In this document: piece by piece, positions 1 to 12,823 of the stretch | Layout: each line of letters starts with the position of its first letter | How positions within the stretch are numbered: position 1 is the stretch's first letter | Assembly (NCBI RefSeq): GCF_000521865.1 | Contig: NZ_JAME01000003.1 | Coordinates: forward strand, 1 to 64,000 | Direction: 5' to 3' | DNA: 64,000 nt | Source: Roseivivax isoporae LMG 25204 | GTDB lineage: Bacteria; Pseudomonadota; Alphaproteobacteria; Rhodobacterales; Rhodobacteraceae | Notes under the pieces: model-generated | Database searches by the model: none | What the model saw: the letters and a program-made list of their open reading frames with translations, nothing else | Told to the model about the DNA's origin: nothing | Program-made: the position numbers and the translations under genes

Positions 1-2
1 CC

Positions 3-992
3 GACATGGCCGAACGCATGCCGCTCGCCCCCGAGCTCGACCGTCTGGGGCGGCGCCCGGTCGAGCGGCGGCGCCTCGCCCGCCGTGTCGACCGGATGAT
101 CGTCGCGGCGCTGGCGCGCATCCGCGCGGCCGAGGCGCTGAAGGCGCTGCCGGACCTCGTGGCGGGCCTCGCCGCCGCGCTCGTGATCGACGCGGGCGCG
201 CGGGCGGGCGCCGCGCCGGGTGCCGTCGCCGGCGCACTCGCGGCGCTCGGGCTCATGCTCGCGCCGCTGCGCGACCTCGCCTCGGTCTGGAACTTCCATT
301 CCGCCTGGCGCGCCGCGGCGGCCAAGGCGCATGCCGCCCTCGACCGCCCGCAGCGCGGCACCGGCGCCGGGCGGCAGGCGCTGCCGGGCGGACCGGCGGG
401 GATCGAGATCCGCGCCCTGCCTCTGCCCTCGGGCCGGCACCTGTCGCTGTCGCTCGCGCCGGGCGCGCGCCACGCGCTCGACCTGCCGACCCGCGACGCG
501 GCCGCGCTGATGGACGTCCTGCAGGGGCTCGAACCGGTGGCGCAGGACCGCGTGCGCCTCTCGGGCCTCTGCCTGACGGGGCTCAGCCGCGGCACGCTTC
601 GCCGTGGCGTGGTGCGTGTCGGGGCACGGCCCGCGATCCTGCAGGGATCGCTGCGCCGCGCGCTGACGCTCGGCGTGGCGCGCCGGCGGGACGATGCGGC
701 GCTCGTGAAGATGGCGCGGGCGGAGGGGCTCGGGCCGCTTCTCGACCGGCTGGGCGGGCTCGACGGGCGGGTGCGCGAGGGGGGCCGCGACCTTGGTCCC
801 GACGAACGCGTGGCGCTCGCCCTCGTGCGGGCGCGCCAGCTGCGCCCGCGTCTCCTGCTGGTCGAGGCGGAAGTGGCCGCGGCCGATCCGGCGCTCCGGT
901 CGCGGATCGAGGCCTTCGCGGCCGAGACGGGCGCGACGCTCGTGAGCGCCGCGCGGACCGCGACCGTGCCGGCCGAGGCGACCGCGACCTAG
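3..992 (+). CDS. ABC exporter-like protein with degenerate ATPase domain (5' end outside window)
   Basis: The frame is open to the left edge, so the N-terminus is probably outside the window. The first ~100 visible residues look like the end of an ABC exporter transmembrane domain (an Ala/Leu-rich helix, then the LRDLASVWNFHSAWRAAAAK segment typical of the link to the ATPase). The rest aligns in layout with a nucleotide-binding domain, but I find no Walker A GxxGxGKS/T, the signature LSGGQ region reads LGPDERVALALVRARQL, and the Walker B region reads LLLVEAEVAAAD instead of LLLDEP. It is therefore probably unable to bind or hydrolyse ATP normally and may be the inactive half of a heterodimer whose partner lies upstream. 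It converges on the anti-sigma gene and overlaps its end by 4 nt. The family call is moderately sure; the substrate is unknown. Confidence 0.55.
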   Translation, partial: DMAERMPLAPELDRLGRRPVERRRLARRVDRMIVAALARIRAAEALKALPDLVAGLAAALVIDAGARAGAAPGAVAGALAALGLMLAPLRDLASVWNFHSAWRAAAAKAHAALDRPQRGTGAGRQALPGGPAGIEIRALPLPSGRHLSLSLAPGARHALDLPTRDAAALMDVLQGLEPVAQDRVRLSGLCLTGLSRGTLRRGVVRVGARPAILQGSLRRALTLGVARRRDDAALVKMARAEGLGPLLDRLGGLDGRVREGGRDLGPDERVALALVRARQLRPRLLLVEAEVAAADPALRSRIEAFAAETGATLVSAARTATVPAEATAT

Positions 993-1774
993 CGGTCGCG
1001 GTCCGCGAGGCGCGCCGCCTCGTCCTCGGACGGCAGCGGCGCGCCGGCACCGGTCGTGGCGTAGTAGGCGTCCAGCACCTCGAGCGAGGAGGCCGGCACG
1101 AAGCTCCCGTCCGCCGCCTCGCGGCCGGCATCAAGGGCGAGCCGCATGTCCCAGCCCTCGCCCGCGTCGCAGGCCACAGACACGGTGCGCCGTCCATCCG
1201 CGGCAATCACCTCGTATTCCCGGCAGAACGCGCCCGCGCCGTCCTCGAACGAGGCGATCGCGGCCAGCGTCCGACCGTCCTCGAGCGCCGCGTCCTCGCC
1301 CGAGGGCACGGTGTCGAGCGCGTCCGACACGCCCGGGTCGAGCGCGGCGAGCGTGAGCGGCGGCGGCGTCGGCCCGCTGCCCGATCCCACGCCCAGGATG
1401 AACCCGCCGGCAAGGCCGACCGCCAGCGCGAGCGAGGCGGCGATCGCCGCGGGTGCCCACGCGCTGCCGCCCTGTGCGGGGGCCGTCGCCGCGCGCGCCC
1501 TCAGCGGCACCACGTTATCCGTGGACCGCCCGGCGGCCGCGCCGGCCATGGCCGCGCGCAGCCGCGCCTCCATCCCCTCGGGCAGAGGCGCTTCGGCACG
1601 GCGCGCGGCCGCGGCCGACAGCGCGTCGCGCGTGCCGGTGAACAGCCTGAGTCGCTCGGCGAGGTCGGGTTCGGCCGCGAGCCGCGCCTCGAGCGCGGAG
1701 GCCTCGGCGGGCGGCAGCTCGCCGTCCGCGTAGGCCATCAGGATCTCGTCCTGTCTGTCGTCTTCTTCGGTCAT
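989..1774 (-). CDS. Anti-sigma factor, membrane-anchored
   Basis: 261 residues. The N-terminal ~60 residues (MAYADGELPPAEASALEARLAAEPDLAERL-like composition) match the cytoplasmic anti-sigma domain that clamps ECF sigma factors. A single hydrophobic helix lies at about 108-130, followed by a periplasmic C-terminal domain containing two cysteines. The HxxxCxxC zinc motif of ZAS-type anti-sigma factors is absent. The gene starts 36 nt downstream of the sigma-factor stop on the same strand, with an AAGGGGAAAG ribosome-binding site, so the two form an operon. Its role would be to hold the sigma factor at the membrane until an envelope signal arrives. The family is supported by domain layout and position; the inducing signal is unknown. 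Confidence 0.8.
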   Translation of the reverse strand: MTEEDDRQDEILMAYADGELPPAEASALEARLAAEPDLAERLRLFTGTRDALSAAAARRAEAPLPEGMEARLRAAMAGAAAGRSTDNVVPLRARAATAPAQGGSAWAPAAIAASLALAVGLAGGFILGVGSGSGPTPPPLTLAALDPGVSDALDTVPSGEDAALEDGRTLAAIASFEDGAGAFCREYEVIAADGRRTVSVACDAGEGWDMRLALDAGREAADGSFVPASSLEVLDAYYATTGAGAPLPSEDEAARLADRDR

Positions 1775-1810
1775 GGTCTTTCCCCTTCGCGGAGGACAAC
1801 GAACCGCGGC

Positions 1811-2311
1811 TCAGTTTATTCCCAATCGCTCCGCCAGCGCCACGCGCGCCCGCGACAGCCGGCTCATGACCGTCCCCCGCGGGATGCCCAGGATCTCGGC
1901 GGTCTCGGCATAGCTCATCTCCTCGTAGCAGACGAGGACCAGCACCTCGCGCTGCTCCTCGGGCAACGTGGCCAGCGCGCGCTCGGTCGCGTCGAGCATC
2001 AGCCGCGCCTCGGTCACCCGGCTGCCGTCGGACCCGACCTGTTCCGGCGCGTCCGACAGTTCGAGCTCGGTGCCGCGCGTGCGAGTCCGCCGCGTCATGT
2101 CGATCCAGGCGTTGCGCAGGATGCGGAACATCCACGGCTCGATCCGCGTCGCGCCGTCGTAGCTGGCGCGGCTTTCGAGCGCGCGCAGCGCCGCCAGTTG
2201 CACGAGGTCCTCGGCCACGTCGTGCCGGCGGCAGAGCGAGTACGCGTAACGGTTCAGGTTGGGCAGGATCGCGATGATCCTGTCCTCGAGCGGCACGTCG
2301 CCCTGCGCCAT
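1811..2311 (-). CDS. RNA polymerase ECF-type sigma factor
   Basis: 166 residues, the usual size for an ECF sigma factor. The region 2 signature (residues ~15-80: LNRYAYSLCRRHDVAEDLVQ, then EPWMFRILRNAWID) recognises the -10 element. The region 4 helix-turn-helix (LPEEQREVLVLVCYEEMSYAETAEILGIPRGTVMSRLSRAR) recognises the -35 element. I placed the start at ATG 2311 (MAQGDVPLED); an in-frame ATG at 2326 would add five residues (MRRRR). The reading frame stays open far upstream, but that part is antisense to the protease gene and is not coding. It is co-transcribed with the anti-sigma gene and divergent from the secreted protease at 2399, whose upstream region carries an ECF-type promoter, so the protease is a likely target. 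Confidence 0.9.
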   Translation of the reverse strand: MAQGDVPLEDRIIAILPNLNRYAYSLCRRHDVAEDLVQLAALRALESRASYDGATRIEPWMFRILRNAWIDMTRRTRTRGTELELSDAPEQVGSDGSRVTEARLMLDATERALATLPEEQREVLVLVCYEEMSYAETAEILGIPRGTVMSRLSRARVALAERLGIN

Positions 2312-2333
2312 CCGTCGCCTCCGCATCCGACTT

Positions 2334-2359
2334 GGAATATTCCCGCCCCCGCTACGTAA
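2334..2359 (+). promoter_or_regulatory. Candidate ECF-sigma promoter for the S8 protease gene
   Basis: GGAAT at 2334-2338 and CGTAA at 2355-2359 are separated by 16 nt, matching the GGAA(C/T)-N16/17-CGT pattern of RpoE-type ECF promoters. The predicted transcript would begin about 30 nt before the protease ATG at 2399. The -35 sits inside the palindrome GGAATATTCC, so GGAAT occurs on both strands; on the minus strand no good -10 is seen at the right distance. Assignment to the adjacent sigma factor is inference. Confidence 0.5.
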
Positions 2360-2398
2360 TCCGGTATATCCGGGCTGACCACGCAAAAGGGGGACGTC

Positions 2399-3910
2399 AT
2401 GACCTTGCGCGCGCTTTTCGCGATTCTCTGCCTCGCCGCGACGCTGCTCGCGCTGCCCGCGCTCGTGGCGGGACCCTGGTCCGGGCCCGCGGGCGCGGTG
2501 TTTGCGGATGACGACGACGATGGCGGCGATGATGACGACGGTGGCGATGACGACGACGATGACGACGGCGGCCGCAGCGGGGGGGCGTCCCGCGGCGGGG
2601 GCGACGACGGCTTCGGCGTGCGCCGGGGCAGCGGGTCCGATCCGCTGACGCGCTTCCTCGACGACGTCTTCGGGTCCGAGCCGGCGCCGCGCCGCGTCGC
2701 ACGGCCCTCGCGCCCCGCGCCCGCCCCCGCGCCGGCGCAGGCGCCCGAGCCGCCCCGCCCGGACTTCGCCGAGGACGAGATCGTGACGCTCGCGCTCAGC
2801 GATGACGATCTCGCGGTCCTGCAGGGCCAGGGGTTCGCCGTGCTCGAGGAATACGAGGTCGCGGTGCTCGGCCAGACCGCGCGGCGCCTCGCCGTCCCGG
2901 CGGAACTGTCGCTCGAGGAGGCGCGCGCGGCGGTGCGTGCGCTCGGCACCGGCACCAGCGCCGATTTCAACCACTACTACCGCAGCGAGGGCTTTCCCGC
3001 CGATTGCAGCGGGCTCGAATGTCCGGCGCGCACCGCCTTCGGCTGGCCGCTGCCCGAGGCGCGCGCCGACGGCTGCACCGAGGGGTTGAGCGTCGGCATG
3101 ATCGACACCGGCATCAATCCCGGGCACGAGACCTTTGCCGGGGCCCGGCTCGAGGTCGAGCGGCTGGCGCCGGGCGATCTGCCGGAATCGCAGGCGCTGC
3201 ATGGAACGGCCATCGCCGCGCTCTTCGTGGGGGCGCCCGGGACGCGGTCGCCGGGGCTCATGCCCGGCGCGCGGCTCGTGGCCATCGACGCCTTCCACCG
3301 TGACCGTGGCGACGAGCGCGCCGACGTCTTCACCCTGATCGAGGCGCTCGACATCCTCGCCGGGCGCGGCGTGCCGGTCATCAACCTCAGCCTCGCCGGC
3401 CCCGAGAACGCGACCCTGGGCGACATCGTGACGCGACTCGTCGACGAGCGCGACATCGTGCTGGTGGCCGCGGCAGGCAATGCCGGGCCGCGGGCCGATC
3501 CGCTCTACCCGGCGGCGTTCCCGGACGTGCTGGCGGTGACCGCGATCGACCGCGACCGGCGCGTCTACCGCCGCGCGGTGCAGGGGGCGCATATCGACCT
3601 CGCGGCGCCGGGGGTCTCGGTCTGGACCGCGGCCTCGATCAGCGGCGCACGGTGGAAGACGGGCACATCCTTCGCCGTGCCGTTCGTGACCGCCGCCGCG
3701 GCGCGGCTGCGCGCGGACGCCCCGGATCTCGACGCGCGCGCGGTCATGCAGGCCCTGCGCGACGGCGCGGAGGATCTGGGCGCGCCGGGGCCCGACCCGG
3801 TCTTCGGCGCGGGCCTCGTGGCGCGGCCCGCCTGCGCAGGGGATGCGTCGGAGCCAGGCGGCACGCTGCTGCCGATGGCGCTCGACGAGGGGGCGCCGGC
3901 GGCGGAGTGA
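2399..3910 (+). CDS. Secreted subtilisin-like (S8) serine protease with poly-aspartate segment
   Basis: 503 residues. The N-terminal ~25 residues form a signal peptide (a short charged start, then an Ala/Leu-rich core). An extremely acidic Asp/Gly segment follows at about 37-57, then a Pro/Ala linker and the S8 catalytic domain from about 225. The catalytic triad is visible: Asp236 (VGMIDTG), His268 (LHGTAIAALF) and Ser424 (TGTSFAVPF), with the oxyanion Asn361 in AAAGNAGP. GGGGGAC five bases before ATG 2399 serves as ribosome-binding site. It is divergent from the ECF sigma/anti-sigma operon and preceded by an ECF-like promoter, so it is probably an envelope-stress effector or part of the signalling loop. 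The Asp tract could bind calcium or act as a spacer; that is a guess. Confidence 0.88.
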   Translation: MTLRALFAILCLAATLLALPALVAGPWSGPAGAVFADDDDDGGDDDDGGDDDDDDDGGRSGGASRGGGDDGFGVRRGSGSDPLTRFLDDVFGSEPAPRRVARPSRPAPAPAPAQAPEPPRPDFAEDEIVTLALSDDDLAVLQGQGFAVLEEYEVAVLGQTARRLAVPAELSLEEARAAVRALGTGTSADFNHYYRSEGFPADCSGLECPARTAFGWPLPEARADGCTEGLSVGMIDTGINPGHETFAGARLEVERLAPGDLPESQALHGTAIAALFVGAPGTRSPGLMPGARLVAIDAFHRDRGDERADVFTLIEALDILAGRGVPVINLSLAGPENATLGDIVTRLVDERDIVLVAAAGNAGPRADPLYPAAFPDVLAVTAIDRDRRVYRRAVQGAHIDLAAPGVSVWTAASISGARWKTGTSFAVPFVTAAAARLRADAPDLDARAVMQALRDGAEDLGAPGPDPVFGAGLVARPACAGDASEPGGTLLPMALDEGAPAAE

Positions 3911-3931
3911 CCGCCGCCGGCTGCAGGCGCT

Positions 3932-4399
3932 TCAGTGGCCGGAATGGTCCTCGGCCGGGGCGTCGCCATCGCGCGCCTCGACGTTGAAGGTGACCTCGAC
4001 CCGGCCGGCACGCTCGAAGACCAGTACCGCCGGCACCGTGTCCCCGGCCGCGAGGCCGCCGTCGAGGCCCATGAACATCACGTGCAGCCCGCCGGGCGCA
4101 AACGTCACGGTCTCGCCCGGCGCGATCTCGAGCCGGTCCACGTGGCGCATCGAGGTGACGCCGTCGGTGGTCTCGGAGCGGTGCAGCATGACCTGCGGCA
4201 GCTCGGCTTCGACGGCGAGCAGCGCGTCGGGCTCGGTGCCGGTATTGGTCAGCGTGAGGTAGCCCGCGCCGGCCTTGGCCACGCGCGGCGTCTCGATCGC
4301 GTAGGGATGGCCGATCTCGATGGCGCCGGCACGGTATTCGTGCGCCGGCGCGGCAAAGGGCAGGGCGCAGGCCAGCGCCGCGGCAAGAAGCGTCTTCAT
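3932..4399 (-). CDS. Periplasmic copper chaperone, PCuAC family
   Basis: 155 residues with a clear signal peptide (MKTLLAAALACALPFAAPAH). The complete family metal motif H-x10-M-x21-H-x-M is present: His in VMLHRS, Met in VTSMRH, then His and Met in GLHVMFMG. The C-terminal tail ends in His-containing residues (EDHSGH). PCuAC proteins deliver Cu(I) to the CuA centre of cytochrome c oxidase in the periplasm. A GGAGAG ribosome-binding site lies just before ATG 4399. The next gene upstream on the same strand encodes a DUF2946-type protein, a common partner of copper genes. It converges with the protease gene across a 21-nt gap. Confidence 0.92.
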   Translation of the reverse strand: MKTLLAAALACALPFAAPAHEYRAGAIEIGHPYAIETPRVAKAGAGYLTLTNTGTEPDALLAVEAELPQVMLHRSETTDGVTSMRHVDRLEIAPGETVTFAPGGLHVMFMGLDGGLAAGDTVPAVLVFERAGRVEVTFNVEARDGDAPAEDHSGH

Positions 4400-4467
4400 G
4401 GGATGTCTCTCCGTTCGTCCATGGCCGCCGGGGCGTCCCGTCGCGGCCGTCCGTTGTGATCGTTCGT

Positions 4468-4833
4468 TCAGCGGGACGGAGAGGCGGGGGGCGCACGGGG
4501 CAGGGCGGCGCCCTCCCCGGGTGCGGTCACGGGCGGCACGGCCGCCGCGGCGGGCGGTTCGGCCGGAACGAAGCGCGCGGGCGCGAGCGGGAGCGGACCC
4601 CGCGCCAGCGGATCGGGAGCCTGCGCGGTCATGCAGGGCTCGTGGGACGGCGTCGCCTGCACCGGAGCGCCATCGGGCCCGAGGATCAACGTGCGCGTCT
4701 CGGTGCCCGTGCAGATCACCACCGCCTGCAGGCCCGGCACGCCCGCCGCCGCCAGCGCGGCCGCGCTGCGCGGCAGCAGGATCGCGCAGATCAGCGCGAG
4801 GATCACGAAGGGATGAAACGGCCGCCGGTCCAT
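4468..4833 (-). CDS. DUF2946-like small membrane/periplasmic protein
   Basis: 121 residues when started at ATG 4833 (MDRRPFHPFV). There is an N-terminal hydrophobic segment (about 8-30, VILALICAILLPRSAAALAA). The region VICTGTETRTLILGPDGAPV, followed by a His and Cys (SHEPCMT), resembles the DUF2946 pattern, a family often found with copper trafficking genes. The C-terminal third is low-complexity Pro/Ala. The frame is open upstream of 4833, but the later start gives a normal membrane-targeting N-terminus. It lies 68 nt upstream of the PCuAC gene and probably shares its transcript. The family call rests on a short pattern, so it is tentative, and the function is unknown beyond a presumed link to metal handling. 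Confidence 0.6.
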   Translation of the reverse strand: MDRRPFHPFVILALICAILLPRSAAALAAAGVPGLQAVVICTGTETRTLILGPDGAPVQATPSHEPCMTAQAPDPLARGPLPLAPARFVPAEPPAAAAVPPVTAPGEGAALPRAPPASPSR

Positions 4834-4913
4834 GCGCCATGGGTAAAGCGCTTCGCGGGGCGGGGAAAGCGGCGAAACGTCTCGCCGCGCGCAGCGCGCG
4901 GGCCCGGAACGCA

Positions 4914-4944
4914 GACGGCCCCGCGCGGGGGGCGCGGGGCCGTC
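4914..4944 (-). terminator. Hairpin terminator at end of glp operon
   Basis: A perfect 13-bp GC-rich inverted repeat (4914-4926 with 4932-4944) with a 5-nt loop begins 19 nt after the glpV stop. There is no long T tract, so it may need Rho or work only as a transcript-stabilising stem. Confidence 0.5.
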
Positions 4945-4963
4945 CGTCACGCCCCGAGGGGCG

Positions 4964-6685
<1,722 letters not shown>

Positions 6686-6768
6686 TCGTTTCCTCCCATG
6701 GGTCTTGAACGTTCTTCGTTTTCGGCCGCGCCCCCTTGTGGCCGGGGGCGCGACGGAAGGCGGGCGTC

Positions 6769-7041
6769 TCAGACGAAGCGGAACACCGCCGCGGCGTAGA
6801 CGAGGCAGACGACGAGGGCCCAGTACTGGGGCCCGAGACCGAGACCGAGCCAGATCAGGTTGATGAAGGCCGAGCCCAGCAGCGTGATGAAGAGCCGGTC
6901 GCCCCGCGTGGTCTCGATCCGGAGGATGCCCCGGCGGGGCGTCTCGGGAAAGCGGATCGCGAGGATCGAGAAGGTGACCAGCAGGAGCGCGATCACCGCG
7001 AAGAAGGCCGCGGTCGGCCAGGTCCATGCCATCCAGGACAT
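6769..7041 (-). CDS. glpU: DUF2160 small membrane protein GlpU
   Basis: 90 residues with three predicted membrane segments (about 9-29, 48-66 and 72-90) joined by a basic loop (FPETPRRGILRIETTRGDR). Composition and length match DUF2160 proteins, the small integral membrane component that lies between the permease and binding-protein genes in glp ABC operons. It lies 83 nt before glpV and just after a possible 31-codon frame coupled to glpQ. Its biochemical role is not established; an accessory role in the transporter complex is inferred from conserved position. Confidence 0.85.
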   Translation of the reverse strand: MSWMAWTWPTAAFFAVIALLLVTFSILAIRFPETPRRGILRIETTRGDRLFITLLGSAFINLIWLGLGLGPQYWALVVCLVYAAAVFRFV

Positions 7042-7044
7042 CGC

Positions 7045-7139
7045 TCAGTCTCCCCGCTGGGCGGTGCGGCGCGGGGCGATCGCGGTCGCCCGACGCGCGT
7101 GCGCCGCATGTGTGTAGGTCGTGGCGGTGGCGCGGCGCA

Positions 7140-7140
<1 letters not shown>
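7045..7140 (-). CDS. Possible 31-residue coupled small ORF between glpQ and glpU
   Basis: An ATG at 7140 overlaps the glpQ stop in an ATGA arrangement and opens a frame of 31 codons ending in TGA at 7045-7047, three bases before the glpU start codon. The peptide is basic (Arg/Ala/Thr rich, MRRATATTYTHAAHARRATA...) with no membrane segment. It may be a real coupling ORF that carries ribosomes from glpQ to glpU, or chance in GC-rich DNA. No family is recognised. Confidence 0.25.
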
Positions 7141-8898
<1,758 letters not shown>

Positions 8899-8902
<4 letters not shown>

Positions 8903-9983
8903 GCGGCCTCTCCTTCCGGCGCGACGCGCCAGTCGTCGGCATAGACGTTGATGCCTTCGGGATCGAAGGTGATGCGGTTCGCGTCGGCGGGGATGCGGGT
9001 GCCTTCGCCGGCGATGGCGCTGACCTCGCGCCCGGCGACCTCGAGCCGGACGATCTTGTGGCGGCCCACGTCCTCGACTCGGCGCACGCGGGCGGGGATG
9101 CCCGCGTCCCCGGTTCCGATCCGCACGAATTCCGGCCGGACGCCCAGCTGGACCCGGCGCCCGCGCGCGGCATAGGCGCGGCCGAGCTCCACCCGCGCGC
9201 CGTCGACCGTGGCGGCGGTGCCCGCCAGCTCGGCGTCGAAGAGGTTCATCCCGGGCGAGCCGATGAAGTAGCCGACGAAGGTGTGGGCGGGACGTTCGAA
9301 CAGCTCCTGCGGCGTGCCGATCTGCACCACGCGGCCGTCATACATCACCACCACCTTGTCGGCGAAGGTCAGCGCCTCGGTCTGGTCGTGGGTGACGTAG
9401 ATCATCGTGTGGCCGAAATCGTGGTGCAGCTTCTTCAGCTGCGTCCGCAGCTCCCACTTCATGTGCGGGTCGATCACCGTCAGCGGCTCGTCGAACAGCA
9501 GCGCGTTCACGTCCTCGCGCACCATCCCGCGCCCGAGGCTGATCTTCTGCTTGGCATCCGCCGTAAGGCCCCGCGCCTTGCGACCGAGCTCGGCCTCCAT
9601 GCCGATCATCGCGCCGACCTTCTGCACCCGCCGGGCGATCTCGTCCGCCGGCATCCGCCGGTTCTTGAGCGGGAATGCGAGGTTCTCGCGCACGGTCATC
9701 GTGTCGTAGACCACGGGGAACTGGAACACCTGCGCGATGTTGCGCTCGGCCGTCGGCGCATGCGTCATGTCCTGCCCGTCGAACAGCACGCGCCCCTGGC
9801 TCGGGATCAGGAGCCCCGAGATGATGTTGAGAAGCGTGGATTTCCCGCAGCCGGACGAGCCGAGCAGCGCGTAGGCCTCGCCGTCCGCCCAGTCGTGGTT
9901 CAACTCCTTCAGCGCGAAATCGTCCTCGGCGGACGGGTTCGGCAGGTAGGAATGGGCAAGGTTCTCGAGGGTGATCTTCGCCA

Positions 9984-9984
<1 letters not shown>
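8899..9984 (-). CDS. glpT: Glycerol ABC transporter ATPase GlpT (degenerate signature motif)
   Basis: 361 residues, MalK-like. Walker A is GSSGCGKST, Walker B is LLFDEPLTVID and the H-loop His is present (YVTHDQTEAL), but the signature LSGGQ is replaced by ADAKQKISLGRG. The C-terminal ~120 residues form the OB-type regulatory domain found in MalK/UgpC proteins. Start ATG 9984 shares one base with the glpS stop. Because its partner GlpS keeps LSGGQ but loses the H-loop His, the two should build one normal composite ATP site (GlpT Walker A with GlpS signature) and one degenerate site. Confidence 0.92.
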
Positions 9985-11075
<1,091 letters not shown>

Positions 11076-11094
11076 ATACCGATCCTCCCCGCCG

Positions 11095-12693
11095 CTATTC
11101 CGCGGCCGTGCGCACGTTCCGCGTGCGGCGTTCGTTCATGTAAGACCCTAGCGCCTCGGCGCCCTCCGCGTCGAGCCGCAGTCCGAGCCGGGTGCGCCGC
11201 CAGAGCACGTCCTCGGGCGTGCGGGCATATTCGCGGTCCATCAGCCAGTCGACCTCGGCCTCGGTGAGGGTGCCGCCGAAGGACCTCCCCAGCTCCGCCT
11301 CCGTCCGCGCGCCGCGCAGAACCGTGCCGGTCTCGGTTCCGTAGGTCCGGAAGAGCCGCAGCGCCCAGTCCGGCGTCAGGAACGGGTGCGCCACGCGCAG
11401 CGCGTCGATCCGCGCCCCGGTCTCGGCCACCGGGAAATCGCCCCCCGGCAGGGATGCGCCCGCCGTCCAGGGCGCCCCCCGGGCGCCGAGCCGCGGCGCG
11501 ATCTTGGCCAGCGCCCCCTCGGCCAGCCGTCGGTAGGTGGTGATCTTGCCGCCGAAGACATGCAGCACCGGCGCGCCCGCGCTGTCGTCGAGCCGCAGCG
11601 TGTAGTCCCGCGTCGCAGCGCTCGCCGAAGCCGCGCCGTCGTCGTGGAGCGGCCGCACCCCGGCATAGGACCACACCACGTCCGCCTCCGAGATCGGCGC
11701 CGCGAGGTAGCCGTTCACGAAGTCGATGAGATAGCGGCGTTCCCCGTCGGTGCATTCGGGGGCGGTGTCCGCGTCCGCGTGGTCGCGGTCGGTGGTGCCG
11801 ATCAGGGTGAAGTCCTGCTCGTAAGGCAGCGCGAAGGCGATGCGGCCGTCCGTCCCCTGGAAGAAATACGCCTTGTCGTGATCGAAAAGCCGGGGCGTCA
11901 CGATGTGGCTGCCGCGCACGAGCCGCACGCCCTCGCCGAGGGACGACCGCACGGTGTCGCGCAGGATGCGTCCGACCCATGGTCCGCCGGCGTTCACCAG
12001 CATCCGCGCGCGGTGGGTGCGCTCGGCGCCAGTCTCGGCGTCGCGGGTGAGGATGCGCCAGCCGCCGTCCTCGGCGCGCGCCGACACGACCCGCGTGCGC
12101 GTCAGGATCTCGGCGCCGCGCGCCTCGGCGTCCCGCGCGTTCAGCACGACGAGGCGCGAATCCTGCACCCAGCAATCCGAGTATTCGTAGGCGGTGCGGA
12201 ATTCGGGTCTCAGCGCGCGGCCCTCGGGCGCCGTGGCGAGGTCGAGCCGCGCCGTGCCGGGCAGGATCTCGCGCCCGCCGAGCGTGTCGTAGAGGAACAG
12301 CCCCGCCCGGATCAGCCATGCCGGGCGGCGCCCCTTCATCCAGGGCATCACCGCGTTCAGCATGCGCGAGACCGGCGTGTCGCTCTCGAATCGCATGTCG
12401 CGGTGAAAGGGCAGGACGAAGCGCATGGGCCAGGCGATGTGCGGCATGGCCCGCAGCAGCCGCTCGCGCTCGATCAGGCTTTCGCGCACCAGCCGCAGCT
12501 CGAGATATTCGAGGTAGCGCAGCCCGCCGTGGAAAAGCTTGGTCGACGCCGAGGAGGTCGCCTGCGCCAGGTCGCCCTGTTCCGCCAGCGTCACGCTCAG
12601 CCCGCGGCCCGCCGCGTCGCGCGCGATCCCGCAGCCGTTCACGCCGCCGCCGATCACGAAAACGTCGCGCACCTGCTCCGCGTCTTCCCGCAT
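11095..12693 (-). CDS. glpD: Aerobic glycerol-3-phosphate dehydrogenase
   Basis: 532 residues. It oxidises sn-glycerol-3-phosphate to dihydroxyacetone phosphate at the inner membrane and passes electrons to quinone. An N-terminal FAD-binding Rossmann motif (VFVIGGGVNGCGIARDAAGRG) is followed by family blocks such as TSSASTKLFHGGLRYLE, and by a C-terminal helical domain (about 400-520). The start at ATG 12693 is supported by GAGGGG upstream and by the FAD motif lying ~12 residues in; the frame is open for another 75 nt without a better site. It is the first gene of the glp operon, divergent from glpR across a region with tandem GlpR-like repeats. Confidence 0.95.
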   Translation of the reverse strand: MREDAEQVRDVFVIGGGVNGCGIARDAAGRGLSVTLAEQGDLAQATSSASTKLFHGGLRYLEYLELRLVRESLIERERLLRAMPHIAWPMRFVLPFHRDMRFESDTPVSRMLNAVMPWMKGRRPAWLIRAGLFLYDTLGGREILPGTARLDLATAPEGRALRPEFRTAYEYSDCWVQDSRLVVLNARDAEARGAEILTRTRVVSARAEDGGWRILTRDAETGAERTHRARMLVNAGGPWVGRILRDTVRSSLGEGVRLVRGSHIVTPRLFDHDKAYFFQGTDGRIAFALPYEQDFTLIGTTDRDHADADTAPECTDGERRYLIDFVNGYLAAPISEADVVWSYAGVRPLHDDGAASASAATRDYTLRLDDSAGAPVLHVFGGKITTYRRLAEGALAKIAPRLGARGAPWTAGASLPGGDFPVAETGARIDALRVAHPFLTPDWALRLFRTYGTETGTVLRGARTEAELGRSFGGTLTEAEVDWLMDREYARTPEDVLWRRTRLGLRLDAEGAEALGSYMNERRTRNVRTAAE

Positions 12694-12803
12694 CGATGTC
12701 CCCCTCGCGGCCCCCGGGGCCGCCTCTCCTGCCGCGTCGCGCCTCCTCGCGGGACACGGCAGGACCAAGGGTTACCAGTTCAGCGCGAAAAGGAAAGCCT
12801 CGA

Positions 12804-12823
12804 TTTTCGTTTTCTTTCGTTTT
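12804..12823. promoter_or_regulatory. Candidate GlpR operator, glpD-proximal tandem repeat
   Basis: Two adjoining 10-bp direct repeats, TTTTCGTTTT (12804-12813) and CTTTCGTTTT (12814-12823), lie 111 nt before the glpD start. DeoR-family GlpR proteins bind TTTCG-type repeats; assignment to this GlpR is inference from form and position. Confidence 0.55.

Noticed and set aside
2334-2343. GGAATATTCC palindrome as a repressor operator
   Set aside because: It is better explained as the -35 of an ECF promoter with the spaced CGTAA; the palindrome alone is short.
1811-3592. Extending the sigma factor upstream to a 593-residue protein
   Set aside because: The added part is antisense to the S8 protease and has shadow composition; a normal ECF sigma factor starts at 2311.
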